DNA of 64,000 nt from JANXYW01 sp964458665 (lineage in GTDB: Bacteria; Chloroflexota; Dehalococcoidia; DSTF01; JACRBR01). How positions within the stretch are numbered: the first letter of the stretch is position 1; every line of letters starts with the position of its first letter. The DNA lies in NCBI GenBank assembly GCA_964458665.1, contig CAYWOO010000056.1, positions 1 to 64,000 on the forward strand, written 5' to 3'. The notes beneath the pieces are model-generated. The model searched no databases, was not told where the DNA came from, and saw nothing but the letters and a program-made list of their open reading frames with translations. Positions 43,826 through 53,315 of the stretch are shown here, one piece after another. The translations under genes were made by a program, and so were the position numbers.

Positions 43826-44911
43826 CTACACGTATCCGACGAACGCCACGTCCGCGCCCAGGCGCAGCACCTCGATATCGCGCAGCGTCACGGCATCCGC
43901 CATGCGCGCGACGCCCGCGCCGGCAACGGCGGGGTACGCACTGCCACCGACGATCTTCGGCGCGATGATCGCGTGTACTTTGTCGACCAGCCCGGCACCA
44001 AAGAAGCTGCCGTGCAACACGCCGCCGCCCTCGACGAGCAGCGACAGTACTCCGCGCTCACCGAGCACGCGCAAGAGCGCGCCAATGTCGACGTGGCCCT
44101 GCGCATCCGCCGGGAGCACGCACACCTCTGCGCCAGCGGCCGTGATCGCGTCGCGCCAGGCCTGCGGCGAGGCGTCCGTCGTCGCAATGAGCGTCTGGCC
44201 GCCGGGGCCGAGCACCTTCGCTTTCGGCGGCGTGCGGCCGCGCGAATCGGCGACGATGCGCAGCGGCTGGCGCTCGGCCATCACGCCGCCGGGGCGCGAC
44301 GTGAGCTGAGGATCGTCGAGCAGCACATTGTTGACGCCACACATGATCGCGTCGACCCGCGTGCGGAAGCCGTGTGCCCAGGCGCGCGCTTCTTCGCCCG
44401 CCACCCATCGGGAATCGCCGCTCGATGCCGCGATCTTGCCGTCAAGCGTCGCCGCGAACTTCGCGATGACGAACGGAACACCCGTCGTGCTGTGCTTGAC
44501 GTACGCTTCGAGCAGCTTTGCCGCTTCCGCCGCACCATCACCAATGTCGACAGTCACGAGCGCCGAGCGCAGTGCCTTGACGCCGCGACCTGAGACCCTT
44601 GGATTCGGATCGAGCATCGTAATGCGGACGTTCGTCACTCCCGCCTCGATCAGCGCGTCGGTGCAGGGCGGCGTGCGCCCCTGGTGGGCGTGCGGCTCGA
44701 GCGTGACGTACACGTCGGCCCCCCGCGCGGCATTGCCCGCCTGGCGTAGCGCCATGACCTCAGCGTGCGCACCGCCGACGGGTTGCGTGGCGCCCTCACC
44801 GACGATGCGTCCGTCGCGCACGATCACGCATCCCACACTCGGGTTCGGGCTCGTCGAGCCGAGCACGCCGTCCGCGAGTTCGAGCGCGCGCAACATGTGT
44901 GGTGTAGTCAT
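43826..44911 (-). CDS. ribD: Bifunctional pyrimidine deaminase / reductase RibD
   Basis: RibD deaminates and then reduces the ribosyl-pyrimidine in riboflavin synthesis. The 361-residue protein has an N-terminal CDA-like deaminase (about 1-138) and a C-terminal reductase (about 140-361, FAATLDGKIAASSGDSRW and VEGGGVLHGSFF). In the deaminase, His49 and Glu51 (HAE) and Cys83 (TPPC) are present, but the second zinc ligand, normally Cys in EPCSH, is His74 in EPHAH. Zinc could still bind. The ATG overlaps the glycosyltransferase stop by four bases. The 219-base gap to ribE holds its promoter candidate. Confidence 0.94.
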   Translation of the reverse strand: MTTPHMLRALELADGVLGSTSPNPSVGCVIVRDGRIVGEGATQPVGGAHAEVMALRQAGNAARGADVYVTLEPHAHQGRTPPCTDALIEAGVTNVRITMLDPNPRVSGRGVKALRSALVTVDIGDGAAEAAKLLEAYVKHSTTGVPFVIAKFAATLDGKIAASSGDSRWVAGEEARAWAHGFRTRVDAIMCGVNNVLLDDPQLTSRPGGVMAERQPLRIVADSRGRTPPKAKVLGPGGQTLIATTDASPQAWRDAITAAGAEVCVLPADAQGHVDIGALLRVLGERGVLSLLVEGGGVLHGSFFGAGLVDKVHAIIAPKIVGGSAYPAVAGAGVARMADAVTLRDIEVLRLGADVAFVGYV

Positions 44912-46110
44912 GAGTGAAGGATATCTGGCTTGCGACGGGCTAACTGCCGGTACAGCGCTTCCATCTTCGCCATCTCGTTCTCGTTGAGGCCACGCTCGTC
45001 GACGATCGCCCGGTTGCGTGCCGCTGCGGCGCGCCGAAGCTCGGGCTGGGCGAGGACCCGCTCGATGCGTTCGGCGAGGATCTCGGGGCGGTGCAGCGGC
45101 ACGAGGAACCCGTTGACGCCATCTTTAATCAACTCGCGCTGCGTCGGCAGGTCCGCGACGATCGGGAAGCAGCCGGCCGCCATCGCCTGAAGCAGCGCGA
45201 CCGATGTCCCATCCGACGACGGCACCGACACGAACACGTGTGCCTCTGTCATCGCATCCCGCAGCGCTGTGCGGTCGACGAAGCCGATGAACTCGATGCG
45301 GCCCGCGCTGGACGCCGCGCGTCGCGAAAGCTCCGCTGACTGCGAGCCGCCGTGCGCAACGATCAGCCGCACACCGGGCCGCGCGCGCACGATGTGCTCA
45401 TACGCGTCGATGATCTCACCGATGTTGTAGAGCGCCTCATGCGCTCGCGTGCTCAGGACCGTCGGCGTGCGCGGCAGATCGGTCATGCGGACGTTGACCG
45501 ATTCGGCGTGGCGTTCGAGGAAGAGGCGATCCGCGCCGAGCCTGATCAGATGAACCTTCACCCGTGCGGCGCCGAGCGTAACGATACGGTCTGCCATATG
45601 CGCGTTGTTCGATGTGACGAGATCGGCGCGTCCGAGCGTCCACCTCGCGATGAGCTTCGACACGGGATCGCGCCGTGGCTCGATCAGCACGTCGGACCCC
45701 CAGGCCGTCACAACGTACGGGTGGAAATCCGCCAGCGCACCATAGAACCCGTGTTCAACCAGGAAGTGCCCGTGAAACACGTCCGGTCGAATCTCGCGCA
45801 CCACGCGTTGCAAGCCCGCCGCGCGATAGCGCAGGCCGTGGGCGAGGCGAACGATGCCGCGCGCGCGCGTCATTGGTCGCTCGTCAGCGGCCGCGCGTGC
45901 GCTGCCTGGCCGTGCCGCTCGTGCACCAGGTTTCAGTACGTGCAGCGCGACGCCATCGAGCGGCGCCAGCGGCGGGTAGTACGAGATCGCGTGCACGTCG
46001 TGCTCGCGCTCGACAAACCATCGAAGCCACGAGCGCGTGTGTACGCCGTCAAAGTCGCCAAGGACGGCGATTCGCAGGCGCTGCTCCGCCGCGACGGGTT
46101 CGACGTCCAT
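44908..46110 (-). CDS. Glycosyltransferase, GT4-type
   Basis: The 400-residue protein is a GT-B fold transferase. The N-terminal half contains HGHFLVEHGFYG and VVTAWGSDVLIEPR. The C-terminal nucleotide-sugar half has STRAHEALYNIGEIIDAYEHI, FIGFVDRTALRDAM, and SVPSSDGTSVALLQAMAAGC, the GT4 E-x7-E-like acidic motif region being modified to S-D-G/QAM. Members build surface polysaccharides. The stop of the flippase is two bases before the ATG at 46110, and the stop of this gene overlaps ribD, so the three are tightly coupled. It has no membrane helix; sugar specificity is unknown. Confidence 0.85.
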   Translation of the reverse strand: MDVEPVAAEQRLRIAVLGDFDGVHTRSWLRWFVEREHDVHAISYYPPLAPLDGVALHVLKPGARAARPGSARAAADERPMTRARGIVRLAHGLRYRAAGLQRVVREIRPDVFHGHFLVEHGFYGALADFHPYVVTAWGSDVLIEPRRDPVSKLIARWTLGRADLVTSNNAHMADRIVTLGAARVKVHLIRLGADRLFLERHAESVNVRMTDLPRTPTVLSTRAHEALYNIGEIIDAYEHIVRARPGVRLIVAHGGSQSAELSRRAASSAGRIEFIGFVDRTALRDAMTEAHVFVSVPSSDGTSVALLQAMAAGCFPIVADLPTQRELIKDGVNGFLVPLHRPEILAERIERVLAQPELRRAAAARNRAIVDERGLNENEMAKMEALYRQLARRKPDILHS

Positions 46111-46112
46111 GC

Positions 46113-47522
46113 TCACCCGCCGCGTCCGCGCGGTGTAGCAGCCGTCGTCGTTGCGGCGGCCGATGACTCGCGGCGCGAGACCCACGCTATGACGCCGCGC
46201 AGCGCATCCGTGTACAAGCGCGCATCAGACGGACGCGGTATCACTGCTTCGAGCACCGGCTGCCCGGAGATGCGGCGATACGCGTAGAGCGCCGCACCAA
46301 GATGCGCCGCGTACGCGATCGAAGACGCTGCGGCCGCGCCGTTCACGCCGAACGGCGGTACGAGCGCGACGAGCGCGACGAGCGTCACGACGAGTGACGC
46401 AGTTGTGATCATCGTGTTCACGAGCGGACGGCCCTGGCTGAAGATGTAGCTCGTGAGCACCTTCGAACCGGCTAGCGCTACGGTTCCGGGAAGGAGCAGC
46501 CAGAGCGCCGTCACCACGCCGTCGTAGGCGTCGCCGAAGAGCGCCGGCAGCAGCAGCGGCGCGATGACCGCGAGCGCACCGGCTGCCGCGGCCGCGATGA
46601 GGATCGTGTTGCGCGCAGCGACCGGCGCCATCCAACGCGCATCGTCGACATCCGCCGATGTGAGACGCGGCTGCAAAACGATTGCGACGGCGTTGGCGAC
46701 CATCCACACGGCTTCGGTCATCGACGCCGCGACTGCGTAGATGCCGACACCCGCCAGCCCGACGAATGCCCGGACGAGATACTGGTCCAGGCGATAGTTC
46801 ATCAATTGCAGGATGTTGCCCGCCTCGCCCTGCACCCCGAAGCGGGCGAGCTTGCGCAAGACAGCCCAGCGCGGGCGGACGATGTGCGCCAGATTGACAT
46901 TGGCGACGCCGAGGAGGATGAGCGAAGCGAGCGCGGTCGCGCCGTTTGACGCGATCCAGAACGCCACCATGCGGGCGGGCGATGGGTCGCCGAGGCGATA
47001 GTCAGCGGCGACGAGCGCCAACATCACAACCGGCTGCACAATCGTCGCGAAGCCCATCGCCACGAAACGGCTGAGTGCCTGCAGCAGCACGCGCAGCGCC
47101 GACGCGTAGATCAGCATCGGCACGGCGACGATGAGCAGCCACGGGGAGATGTGCTCGCCAAGTACGCTGTCGCCGGCCCACGGCGCGATCGCACCAACGA
47201 TTCCCGCCGTGATCGCGAGCGCTCCGAGCGCCACAACGTGCGCCGCGCTCATCACGTCCCGCAACGCCAGCTCGCGCTTGTTGATGAAGTACAGGGCGGC
47301 GTTGCCGAAACCGATGCCCAGCACCATCTGTACTATCGCGGTCGACACGATGAACAGCGAAAACGCGCCGCGCCCGCCGGGGCCAAGGGCGCGCGCCACC
47401 AGCACGCCCGCCGCGAACGATAGCGCCCCGTCGAGCACATACGTGAACATAACAATGTTCACGTGTCCGAGAAACGAGCCTTGTGGAGCTTCGAAAGGGC
47501 GCTCCGCCTCAAATTCATGCAT
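46113..47522 (-). CDS. Oligosaccharide flippase / polysaccharide biosynthesis membrane protein
   Basis: The 469-residue protein has about 12 to 14 hydrophobic helices spread over its whole length, and the opening segment VMFTYVLDGALSFAAGVLVARALGP typical of Wzx-like lipid-linked sugar exporters (MOP superfamily). It would flip undecaprenyl-linked glycans to the outer face. The gene directly precedes the GT4 gene (two-base gap) and follows a secreted DMFase-like gene by 24 bases. No polymerase or chain-length genes are seen, so it may serve a short glycan. The cytoplasmic tail is Thr/Ala-rich. Confidence 0.86.
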   Translation of the reverse strand: MHEFEAERPFEAPQGSFLGHVNIVMFTYVLDGALSFAAGVLVARALGPGGRGAFSLFIVSTAIVQMVLGIGFGNAALYFINKRELALRDVMSAAHVVALGALAITAGIVGAIAPWAGDSVLGEHISPWLLIVAVPMLIYASALRVLLQALSRFVAMGFATIVQPVVMLALVAADYRLGDPSPARMVAFWIASNGATALASLILLGVANVNLAHIVRPRWAVLRKLARFGVQGEAGNILQLMNYRLDQYLVRAFVGLAGVGIYAVAASMTEAVWMVANAVAIVLQPRLTSADVDDARWMAPVAARNTILIAAAAAGALAVIAPLLLPALFGDAYDGVVTALWLLLPGTVALAGSKVLTSYIFSQGRPLVNTMITTASLVVTLVALVALVPPFGVNGAAAASSIAYAAHLGAALYAYRRISGQPVLEAVIPRPSDARLYTDALRGVIAWVSRRESSAAATTTAATPRGRGG

Positions 47523-47546
47523 CGGCTGGATTGTATCCGCTTGGGA

Positions 47547-49184
47547 TTACTGCGGCGGCGGAACCGTGCGGGGCCCGGTGAGCCGGGTGATGATGTTCTC
47601 GGTGAGCTTCTTCAGGCGGTCGTCCGCGAACGCGCCGTAGCCCTCGTGGCCGTAGTCATCGAGGCCCCAACTCCAGGCAATCGTGCCGGCGGCGAACACG
47701 GTCGCGCCGCTCGCCGTCGTATGCACGGCTGAGATGGACGTATCGGTGCCCAGGAAGCCGTTGACGGGAGAGCTGCCGACGACGGTGAGCCCCTCGGGGC
47801 GCTTGTCGGCGGGCGCCATGTGGTCGTACTCATAGCCGACGATGCCGGGGAACTCGTCGCCCTCCTCGATGCCGGTACCGGCGAAGATCCACGTATCCAC
47901 ATTCACCGGCTTCCACGCGATGTAGTCGGGTTGCGTGTTCGATCCGTACGCGAGGCCCGAAAGCATGCTTTGCGGCCGGCTCACCGGCGGATCCGCGAAC
48001 AGCACGGTCGCTTCTTTCGGGTTGTCCCGCGCCTCGGGGTCCAGCGATGCGTCCTTGTATACGGTCAGCACGCGCGCCTTCTCACCCGCTGACGACGATT
48101 CGATCCGGCTCTGCCAGTAGCACTCGTTGCCACTGAAGAACGCGATGTTCACGCCGCGGTCGCGCGCCTCCTCGACCGCATCGCGCTGCTGCTTCGACCA
48201 GTACTCGTCGTGGCCCAGCGAGACGAACAGCCGATGCCGCTTCAGCGTGTCGCCGCGCAGATGCACGTCGACGTTCGTCGTGTACGTCATGTCGAAGCCC
48301 ATCGATTCGGCCCAGCGGACAAAGTTGTACTCCCAGCGGAAGAATTCGCCGGCGCCGAGCTGCATCTTGTCGTTGATGTTGACGTCGTACGGGCGATCGT
48401 AGGACAACCGGTACGCACGTCGCGTCTTCTCGATGTAGCGCCGGTCCGCGCCGAATGATCCGTAGGCGCTCGCATCGCCCCAGACGTTGTATGCCTGCCA
48501 CGTGTTCGTCGATGCCTGCACGATGACCGGCGCGCTGGAATCGTCGTCACGAACGACGAACACGGCATAGACGGACGTGTCCGTCTTGATCTCGTGCAGC
48601 TTTACGAGATAGTAGCCGCTCACCCAGTCATCCGCGATCCTGATCTGCAGGCTGCGCTTCCAGTTGCACTCGATGAGCAGCGTGTCCGGGTCGACCTTGC
48701 ACGTCGTGCACTCCTGCACGCCGCGCAGCGGATCCCATCGGCCTTGATTCTCGCCGTCGATGTTCTTGATCGATCGGACATTGCGCCCGCCGACGCCGCC
48801 GTACCAGCCCATGCGGTAGACGTCGGCCTCGTACTTCGCGCCGTCCGTCATCGTGCTGACGTGTACGTCCAGCGTGTCGCCACGCTGGACGCTGACCTGC
48901 CCGCAATACGCGGTGATCTCGCCGATCAGCGCCGGGCGGGCGATCTTCCAGCCGTCGTCGCCGGCGAGTTGGTTCTCCTCCGCGATCGTCCGAACGCTAC
49001 GCTCGGGCGTGCTCGTCGCCCGCGGACTTCCGGGCGAGCTGAACGGCGTCTTGTCGTCGCCTCCGCACGTCGCGGCCACGAGACCGGCGCCGAAGACGCC
49101 GAGCAGAAATCGCCTGCGATCCACGCGCGCGAGTAGGGAGGGCGGAGCCTGGGAGGAAGCGTCGTCGATGCCGTCCATGCCCAT
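47547..49184 (-). CDS. Secreted N,N-dimethylformamidase beta-subunit-like protein
   Basis: The 545-residue protein starts with a twin-arginine-like signal: DRRRFLLGVFGAGLVAATC, followed by a Ser/Pro/Thr linker. A beta domain (about 85-215) leads into a domain like the large subunit of dimethylformamidase (about 215-520), with STNTWQAYNVWG, RPYDVNINDKMQLG and SLGHDEYWSKQQRD, GNECYWQSRIE, all typical. These exported relatives are of unknown substrate and often lie near polysaccharide genes; amide or glycan hydrolysis is possible. A second ATG at 49178 (MDGIDD) is equally possible, eight bases after TACAAC. No small formamidase subunit is present. Confidence 0.82.
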   Translation of the reverse strand: MGMDGIDDASSQAPPSLLARVDRRRFLLGVFGAGLVAATCGGDDKTPFSSPGSPRATSTPERSVRTIAEENQLAGDDGWKIARPALIGEITAYCGQVSVQRGDTLDVHVSTMTDGAKYEADVYRMGWYGGVGGRNVRSIKNIDGENQGRWDPLRGVQECTTCKVDPDTLLIECNWKRSLQIRIADDWVSGYYLVKLHEIKTDTSVYAVFVVRDDDSSAPVIVQASTNTWQAYNVWGDASAYGSFGADRRYIEKTRRAYRLSYDRPYDVNINDKMQLGAGEFFRWEYNFVRWAESMGFDMTYTTNVDVHLRGDTLKRHRLFVSLGHDEYWSKQQRDAVEEARDRGVNIAFFSGNECYWQSRIESSSAGEKARVLTVYKDASLDPEARDNPKEATVLFADPPVSRPQSMLSGLAYGSNTQPDYIAWKPVNVDTWIFAGTGIEEGDEFPGIVGYEYDHMAPADKRPEGLTVVGSSPVNGFLGTDTSISAVHTTASGATVFAAGTIAWSWGLDDYGHEGYGAFADDRLKKLTENIITRLTGPRTVPPPQ

Positions 49185-49258
49185 GCGTTGTAGCAGATTC
49201 GCCGTTCGAGCGTACGCGCGACGTGCACCGGCACGGAGGTGCCGCTTCGAGTGTTGCG

Positions 49259-50782
49259 CTACTGCAACCCGAGGCGCGCCAGTTGATCTTCCGGAGCTTC
49301 GATCTCGATGAGAGCAGCACGCAGGCGGTCGGCCGACTCGCGCTCGCGCCGCTCGCCCGCGCGATTTTCATCCTCCGTGGGGTCGTTGTACAGATCGTAG
49401 AGATGGTTGCCGCTGAACGGACCGAGCGCCCAGAAGGGCAGGCGGTCGCCCTGCACGAATGGCTGACGGATCACCGGCACCTTCGAGCCAGGCATGCGGT
49501 CCAGAAACGCGCGATCGTCGGGCAGCGGCAGGCGCAGCTTCGGTCGCGCCGCGATCGGCATCGTTGACCAGCGATTCGACCACATTGAGATCGGCGCGTT
49601 GTCGCCGATGGGCGCGCGGGCGTACTTGCTCGTCTCGTCGATCAGATGGACCTCGCGGCCCCACACGCCCGACAGCGCGTAGTCGCGCACGGAGCTGGCT
49701 TCGCCGCGAATGATCGGGATGAGCGACTTGCCGTGCGTGCGATGCTTCACGTCGGCGCCGAAGAGATCGACGAGCGTCGCGAAGATATCGACGTTCGTCG
49801 AGAGCGCCGCCGTTGCGCCCGGTTCAACGCCCGGCCACGACACCATCAGCGGGATGTGTCCGAGCGTCTCGTAAATCGGCACGTTCGGCTTCCCCCAGAT
49901 GTCCTTCTCGCCCAGGTAATGGCCGTGATCCGTGCAGACGATCACCGCGGTGTCCTCCCAGATGCCGTTCCGCTCGATCGTGTCGAGCACGCGTCCGAAC
50001 CACGCGTCGATCATCGTCAGCTTGCCGCCGTAACACGCGCGCAACTGGTGCGCCTGCCTCTCGGTGAGCACGCCGGCCGCGATTGCGCCGCTGATGTACG
50101 GCGGCCAGATCAGGTGCGGACCTTGCCACGAGTCGTCGTACATCAGCGCGTACTTGTCGGGCGTATCGAACGGCTCGTGCGGGTCGAACTCGTCGACGAA
50201 CAGCAGGAAGCGGTCGTGGTAGCCGGCGTTGTCTTCGAGCCAACGCGCCGCCGCCGCCATCGTGCGCGGCCCGGGGAAGTCGGCCTCACCGCGGAAGTAG
50301 CCGCGTGAGTTGTCGTACGGCATCTGCGCGCGGCCCATGGGCGGCGCGCCCAGCCACGACGTATCGGGCCGCGTCTTCCACGGGTCACCTTCGTGACCGC
50401 GCTCGTAGTCCCAGGCGGTGAACTCGGTGTGGTAGTTCTCGCCGCCCGTCTCGAAGAGGTGTGGGTGGTCGGAGATCAGCATCGTCGTCACGCCCGCGTC
50501 GCGCAGGTACGACGTGATCGTGCGTTCCCAGATCTCCACGGAGCCCCACGGGCGCCAGAGGAAATCGAGCGAGCCGCAGAGCATATCGTGCCGCGCCGGC
50601 ATGCACGGCAGCGAGCCGGAGTAGTGCTTCTCGAACCGCAGCGCCCGCGCAGCGAACCGGTCGAGGTTCGGCGTCAGGAACTCCGTGCCGCCGTACGCCC
50701 CCAGCATGTGCCGGTTGAGGCTGTCCAGCAGAATGACGATCGCGTTTTTCGGTTGTGTTGACATCGGCGCGTGTACTGGCAT
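49259..50782 (-). CDS. Formylglycine-dependent sulfatase, cytoplasmic
   Basis: Sulfatases remove sulfate esters from sugars or other organics. The 507-residue protein carries the Cys-type motif CMPAR (Cys60-Arg64), which is oxidised to formylglycine, plus metal residues in VILLDSLN, FDPHEPF and TDHGHYLGEKD. No signal peptide is present, so it works on imported substrates. The ATG at 50782 has GGAAGA upstream; the longer open frame is not used. It is divergent from fucD and 5 kb from a fucosidase, so sulfated fucose or fucosides are probable substrates. The maturase (formylglycine-generating enzyme) is not in the window. Confidence 0.9.
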   Translation of the reverse strand: MPVHAPMSTQPKNAIVILLDSLNRHMLGAYGGTEFLTPNLDRFAARALRFEKHYSGSLPCMPARHDMLCGSLDFLWRPWGSVEIWERTITSYLRDAGVTTMLISDHPHLFETGGENYHTEFTAWDYERGHEGDPWKTRPDTSWLGAPPMGRAQMPYDNSRGYFRGEADFPGPRTMAAAARWLEDNAGYHDRFLLFVDEFDPHEPFDTPDKYALMYDDSWQGPHLIWPPYISGAIAAGVLTERQAHQLRACYGGKLTMIDAWFGRVLDTIERNGIWEDTAVIVCTDHGHYLGEKDIWGKPNVPIYETLGHIPLMVSWPGVEPGATAALSTNVDIFATLVDLFGADVKHRTHGKSLIPIIRGEASSVRDYALSGVWGREVHLIDETSKYARAPIGDNAPISMWSNRWSTMPIAARPKLRLPLPDDRAFLDRMPGSKVPVIRQPFVQGDRLPFWALGPFSGNHLYDLYNDPTEDENRAGERRERESADRLRAALIEIEAPEDQLARLGLQ

Positions 50783-50814
50783 CGATTCTTCCTGTCGCTG
50801 CATGCGCGCGTGGC

Positions 50815-50832
50815 GCAGGCGTCCTCGCCTGC
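50815..50832. repeat. GCAGGCG-TCCT-CGCCTGC hairpin
   Basis: A perfect seven-base-pair hairpin upstream of the sulfatase gene, in the divergent sulfatase-fucD region. It is one of the recurrent hairpin types. Confidence 0.55.
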
Positions 50833-50919
50833 CTCCGCGCGCTTTGCGGACATCATCGCACGAACCGCTCCGCCAGCGCATCAAGCACAGCGGCATCGCC
50901 CGTGGCATCCTGCGGACGC

Positions 50920-50939
50920 GGGCATTCTACGGAATGCCC
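50920..50939. repeat. GGGCATTC-TACG-GAATGCCC hairpin
   Basis: A perfect eight-base-pair hairpin with the tetraloop TACG, 74 bases before the fucD start, in the same divergent region. Candidate regulatory or repeat element. Confidence 0.55.
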
Positions 50940-51013
50940 CTACGCCAGCATCGTGCCCTGCGTGGGGTCGCTGTATCATCCCGTCGCATCGCATCATAGA
51001 TCAGGAGCGGTTC

Positions 51014-52315
51014 ATGCCCACAAAGATCACCGGCGTCCGCGCGCGAGACATCCGCATGCCGACGTCGCGCACGCAGGCGGGGTCCGACGCCATGCACACC
51101 GATCCCGATTATTCGGCCGCGTACGTGGTGCTGGAGACCGACGGAGCGGACGGCGTCGAAGGCCACGGCATGACGTTCACGATCGGCCGTGGCAACGAGA
51201 TCTGTGTCGCCGCCGCGAATGCGCTGGCGCCGCTGGTGGTCGGCGAGACGCTGGAGTCGATCGCCGGCGACATGGCGGGCTTCTGGCGCAGGATGACCGG
51301 CGACAGCCAGCTGCGCTGGATCGGGCCGGAGAAGGGCGCCATCCACCTTGCGACCGCGGCGATCGTCAACGCCGCGTGGGATCTCTGGGCGAAGGTCGAG
51401 CGGAAGCCGGTGTGGAAGCTCGTCGCCGACATGACGCCCGAGCAGATCGTCGCCTGCGTCGACTTCCGCTACATCACCGACGCGCTGACGCCCAATGAAG
51501 CGCTCGGGATCCTTCGCCGCAACGTGCCGGAGCGCGCCGCACGCGAGGCGGAGATGCTCCGCGACGGCTATCCCGCCTACGTCACCTCGGTCGGTTGGAT
51601 GGGGTACGCCGACGAGCGCATCCGCGAGCTATGCCGCCAGGCGCTCGCCGACGGCTGGACGCGCTTCAAGCTGAAGGTGGGCCGCAACGCCGAAGAGAAC
51701 GAGCATCGCTGCCAGCTCGTGCGCGAAGAGATCGGCTGGGACAACGCGCTGATGGTCGACGCGAACCAGGCGTGGGACGTTGGCGAGGCGATCGAGCACA
51801 TGGCGCGGCTGCAACCGTACAAGCTGCTCTGGATCGAAGAGCCGACGAGCCCCGACGACATCCTCGGCCACGCAACGATCCGTCGCGCCGTGAAGCCGAT
51901 CGGAGTCGCGACGGGCGAACACTGCCCGAACCGCGTGATGTTCAAGCAGCTGCTCCAGGCCGAAGCGATCGACTTCCTGCAGATGGATACCTGCCGCCTC
52001 GGCGGGCTGAACGAAGTGCTCGCCGTGCTGCTGCTCGCGGCGAAGTTCGGCGTGCCCGTCTGCCCGCACGCCGGCGGAGTCGGCCTCTGCGAGTACGGCC
52101 AGCACGTCTCGCTGATCGACTACATCGTCGTCAGCGGCAGCCTCGAGGACCGCGCGTTGGAGTACGCAGAGCACCTGCACGAGCACTTTGTCGACGAGAT
52201 CGTCGTGCGCCGTGGCCACTACATCCCGCCGACCGCGCCCGGCTTCAGCATCACGATGCACCCGCGTTCGCTCGATGATCACGAGTTCCCGAACGGGAAG
52301 GTTTGGCGGGCGTAA
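51014..52315 (+). CDS. fucD: L-fuconate dehydratase
   Basis: The enzyme dehydrates L-fuconate to 2-keto-3-deoxy-L-fuconate. The 433-residue protein matches enolase-superfamily FucD in length and residues: Lys219-x-Lys221 (bases), Asp249, Glu275 and Glu302 (magnesium), Asp325 and His352 (the His-Asp pair). These lie one residue beyond the positions I recall for the Xanthomonas enzyme. PDYSAAYVVL and GHGMTFTIGRGNE are also characteristic. AGGAG is upstream of the ATG at 51014. It is divergent from the sulfatase and converges with the lactonase, forming the middle of the fucose locus. Confidence 0.93.
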   Translation: MPTKITGVRARDIRMPTSRTQAGSDAMHTDPDYSAAYVVLETDGADGVEGHGMTFTIGRGNEICVAAANALAPLVVGETLESIAGDMAGFWRRMTGDSQLRWIGPEKGAIHLATAAIVNAAWDLWAKVERKPVWKLVADMTPEQIVACVDFRYITDALTPNEALGILRRNVPERAAREAEMLRDGYPAYVTSVGWMGYADERIRELCRQALADGWTRFKLKVGRNAEENEHRCQLVREEIGWDNALMVDANQAWDVGEAIEHMARLQPYKLLWIEEPTSPDDILGHATIRRAVKPIGVATGEHCPNRVMFKQLLQAEAIDFLQMDTCRLGGLNEVLAVLLLAAKFGVPVCPHAGGVGLCEYGQHVSLIDYIVVSGSLEDRALEYAEHLHEHFVDEIVVRRGHYIPPTAPGFSITMHPRSLDDHEFPNGKVWRA

Positions 52316-52325
52316 GAAGTGCGAG

Positions 52326-52385
52326 GTGGGACGTGGGAAGCGGAAAGCGGGAGACCGGAAGCGAGAAGCGGGAGGCGGAAAGTCG
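52326..52385 (+). repeat. Purine-rich degenerate repeat
   Basis: GGAAGCGG-, GAAAGCGG- and GAGAAGCGGGA-like units recur after the fucD stop, with a period near ten bases. No coding potential. Confidence 0.5.
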
Positions 52386-52395
52386 ACGGAGATGC

Positions 52396-52463
52396 TGTCA
52401 TGCAGAGCGAAGCGAAGCATCTACTCTGAACCAGCAAGATCCTTCGCGCTGCTCAGGATGACA
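52396..52463. repeat. 68-bp imperfect inverted repeat between convergent genes
   Basis: TGTCATGCAGAGCGAAGCGA (from 52396) opens an arm of about 27 bases that pairs imperfectly with the arm ending AGGATGACA (52463), with a loop of about 14 bases. It sits between fucD and the lactonase and may act as a bidirectional terminator or be a mobile palindrome. Confidence 0.65.
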
Positions 52464-52479
52464 GGCGTTTGACGTGTGG

Positions 52480-53313
52480 TTACGCGGTCAACCCGTAGAA
52501 CTCCGCCGCAGCTCCGCCCGTGATCGCATCGCGCTCGCCCGCCGACAGCGCGCCGATCGCATCCGTGACGATCGCCATCACACCGGCGTACTCGCCCGCG
52601 AGCAGGCACACGGGCCAGTCCGAGCCGATCATTACGCGCCGCCCGAACACTTCGAGCACAGTCTCGATGTACGGCGCGAAGTCGGCTGGGCGCCAGCACT
52701 GCCAGTCGGCCTCCGTCACCATGCCGGAGAGCTTGCAGTAGACGTTCGGTCTCGCGGCGATCGCTGTGATGCCAGCGCGCCACGCGTCGATGCTGCCGTC
52801 GCGGATCGCGGGCTTGGCCATGTGGTCGATGACGAATGGCTGCTCCGGGAACGCGCGCGCGAGTGCGAGCGCCTCCGGCAACTGCCGCTCGTGGATGAGA
52901 ATGTCGTACGTCAAACCGAACTCCGCGAGCGCGGCGACACCGTGCTGGAAGTCGGGCCGCAGCATGAATCCGACCGGTTCGTCCTGCACGATGTGGCGGA
53001 AGCCGCGGAGGCGCGGGTGCATGGCGACGCGCCACAGCTGCTCCGTCACGTCGGGTGCGCAGAGATCGACCCAGCCGACGACGCCCCGGATGAACGGATG
53101 CTCGTCGGCGAGCCCGAGCAGCCACTCCGTCTCCGCGATGCTCTGCTCCGCCTGCACGGCGATGCAGCCGTCGAAGCCGGCCGCATCGAGAAGCGGCTTG
53201 AGGTCGGGCGGCAGGAAGTCGCGCTTGATGGCGGCCATGCTGTCGTCGATCCACGCATGCGTCTGCGGGGAATAGCGCCAGAAGTGCTGGTGCGCGTCGA
53301 TGCGAGGCGCCAT
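52480..53313 (-). CDS. L-fuconolactonase, COG3618 amidohydrolase
   Basis: COG3618 enzymes of the amidohydrolase superfamily hydrolyse sugar lactones such as L-fucono-1,4/1,5-lactone. The 277-residue protein begins RIDAHQHFWRYSP (metal His pair), then has LRGFRHIVQDEP, DILIHERQLPEAL, VIDHMAKPAIRDG, NVYCKLSGMV and MIGSDWPV with the late Asp. These are family markers. The ATG is two bases after the Gfo/Idh stop, so it is the last gene of the mutarotase-dehydrogenase run. In the pathway it would open the lactone formed by L-fucose dehydrogenase, giving L-fuconate for FucD. Confidence 0.88.
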   Translation of the reverse strand: MAPRIDAHQHFWRYSPQTHAWIDDSMAAIKRDFLPPDLKPLLDAAGFDGCIAVQAEQSIAETEWLLGLADEHPFIRGVVGWVDLCAPDVTEQLWRVAMHPRLRGFRHIVQDEPVGFMLRPDFQHGVAALAEFGLTYDILIHERQLPEALALARAFPEQPFVIDHMAKPAIRDGSIDAWRAGITAIAARPNVYCKLSGMVTEADWQCWRPADFAPYIETVLEVFGRRVMIGSDWPVCLLAGEYAGVMAIVTDAIGALSAGERDAITGGAAAEFYGLTA

Positions 53314-53315
53314 CG

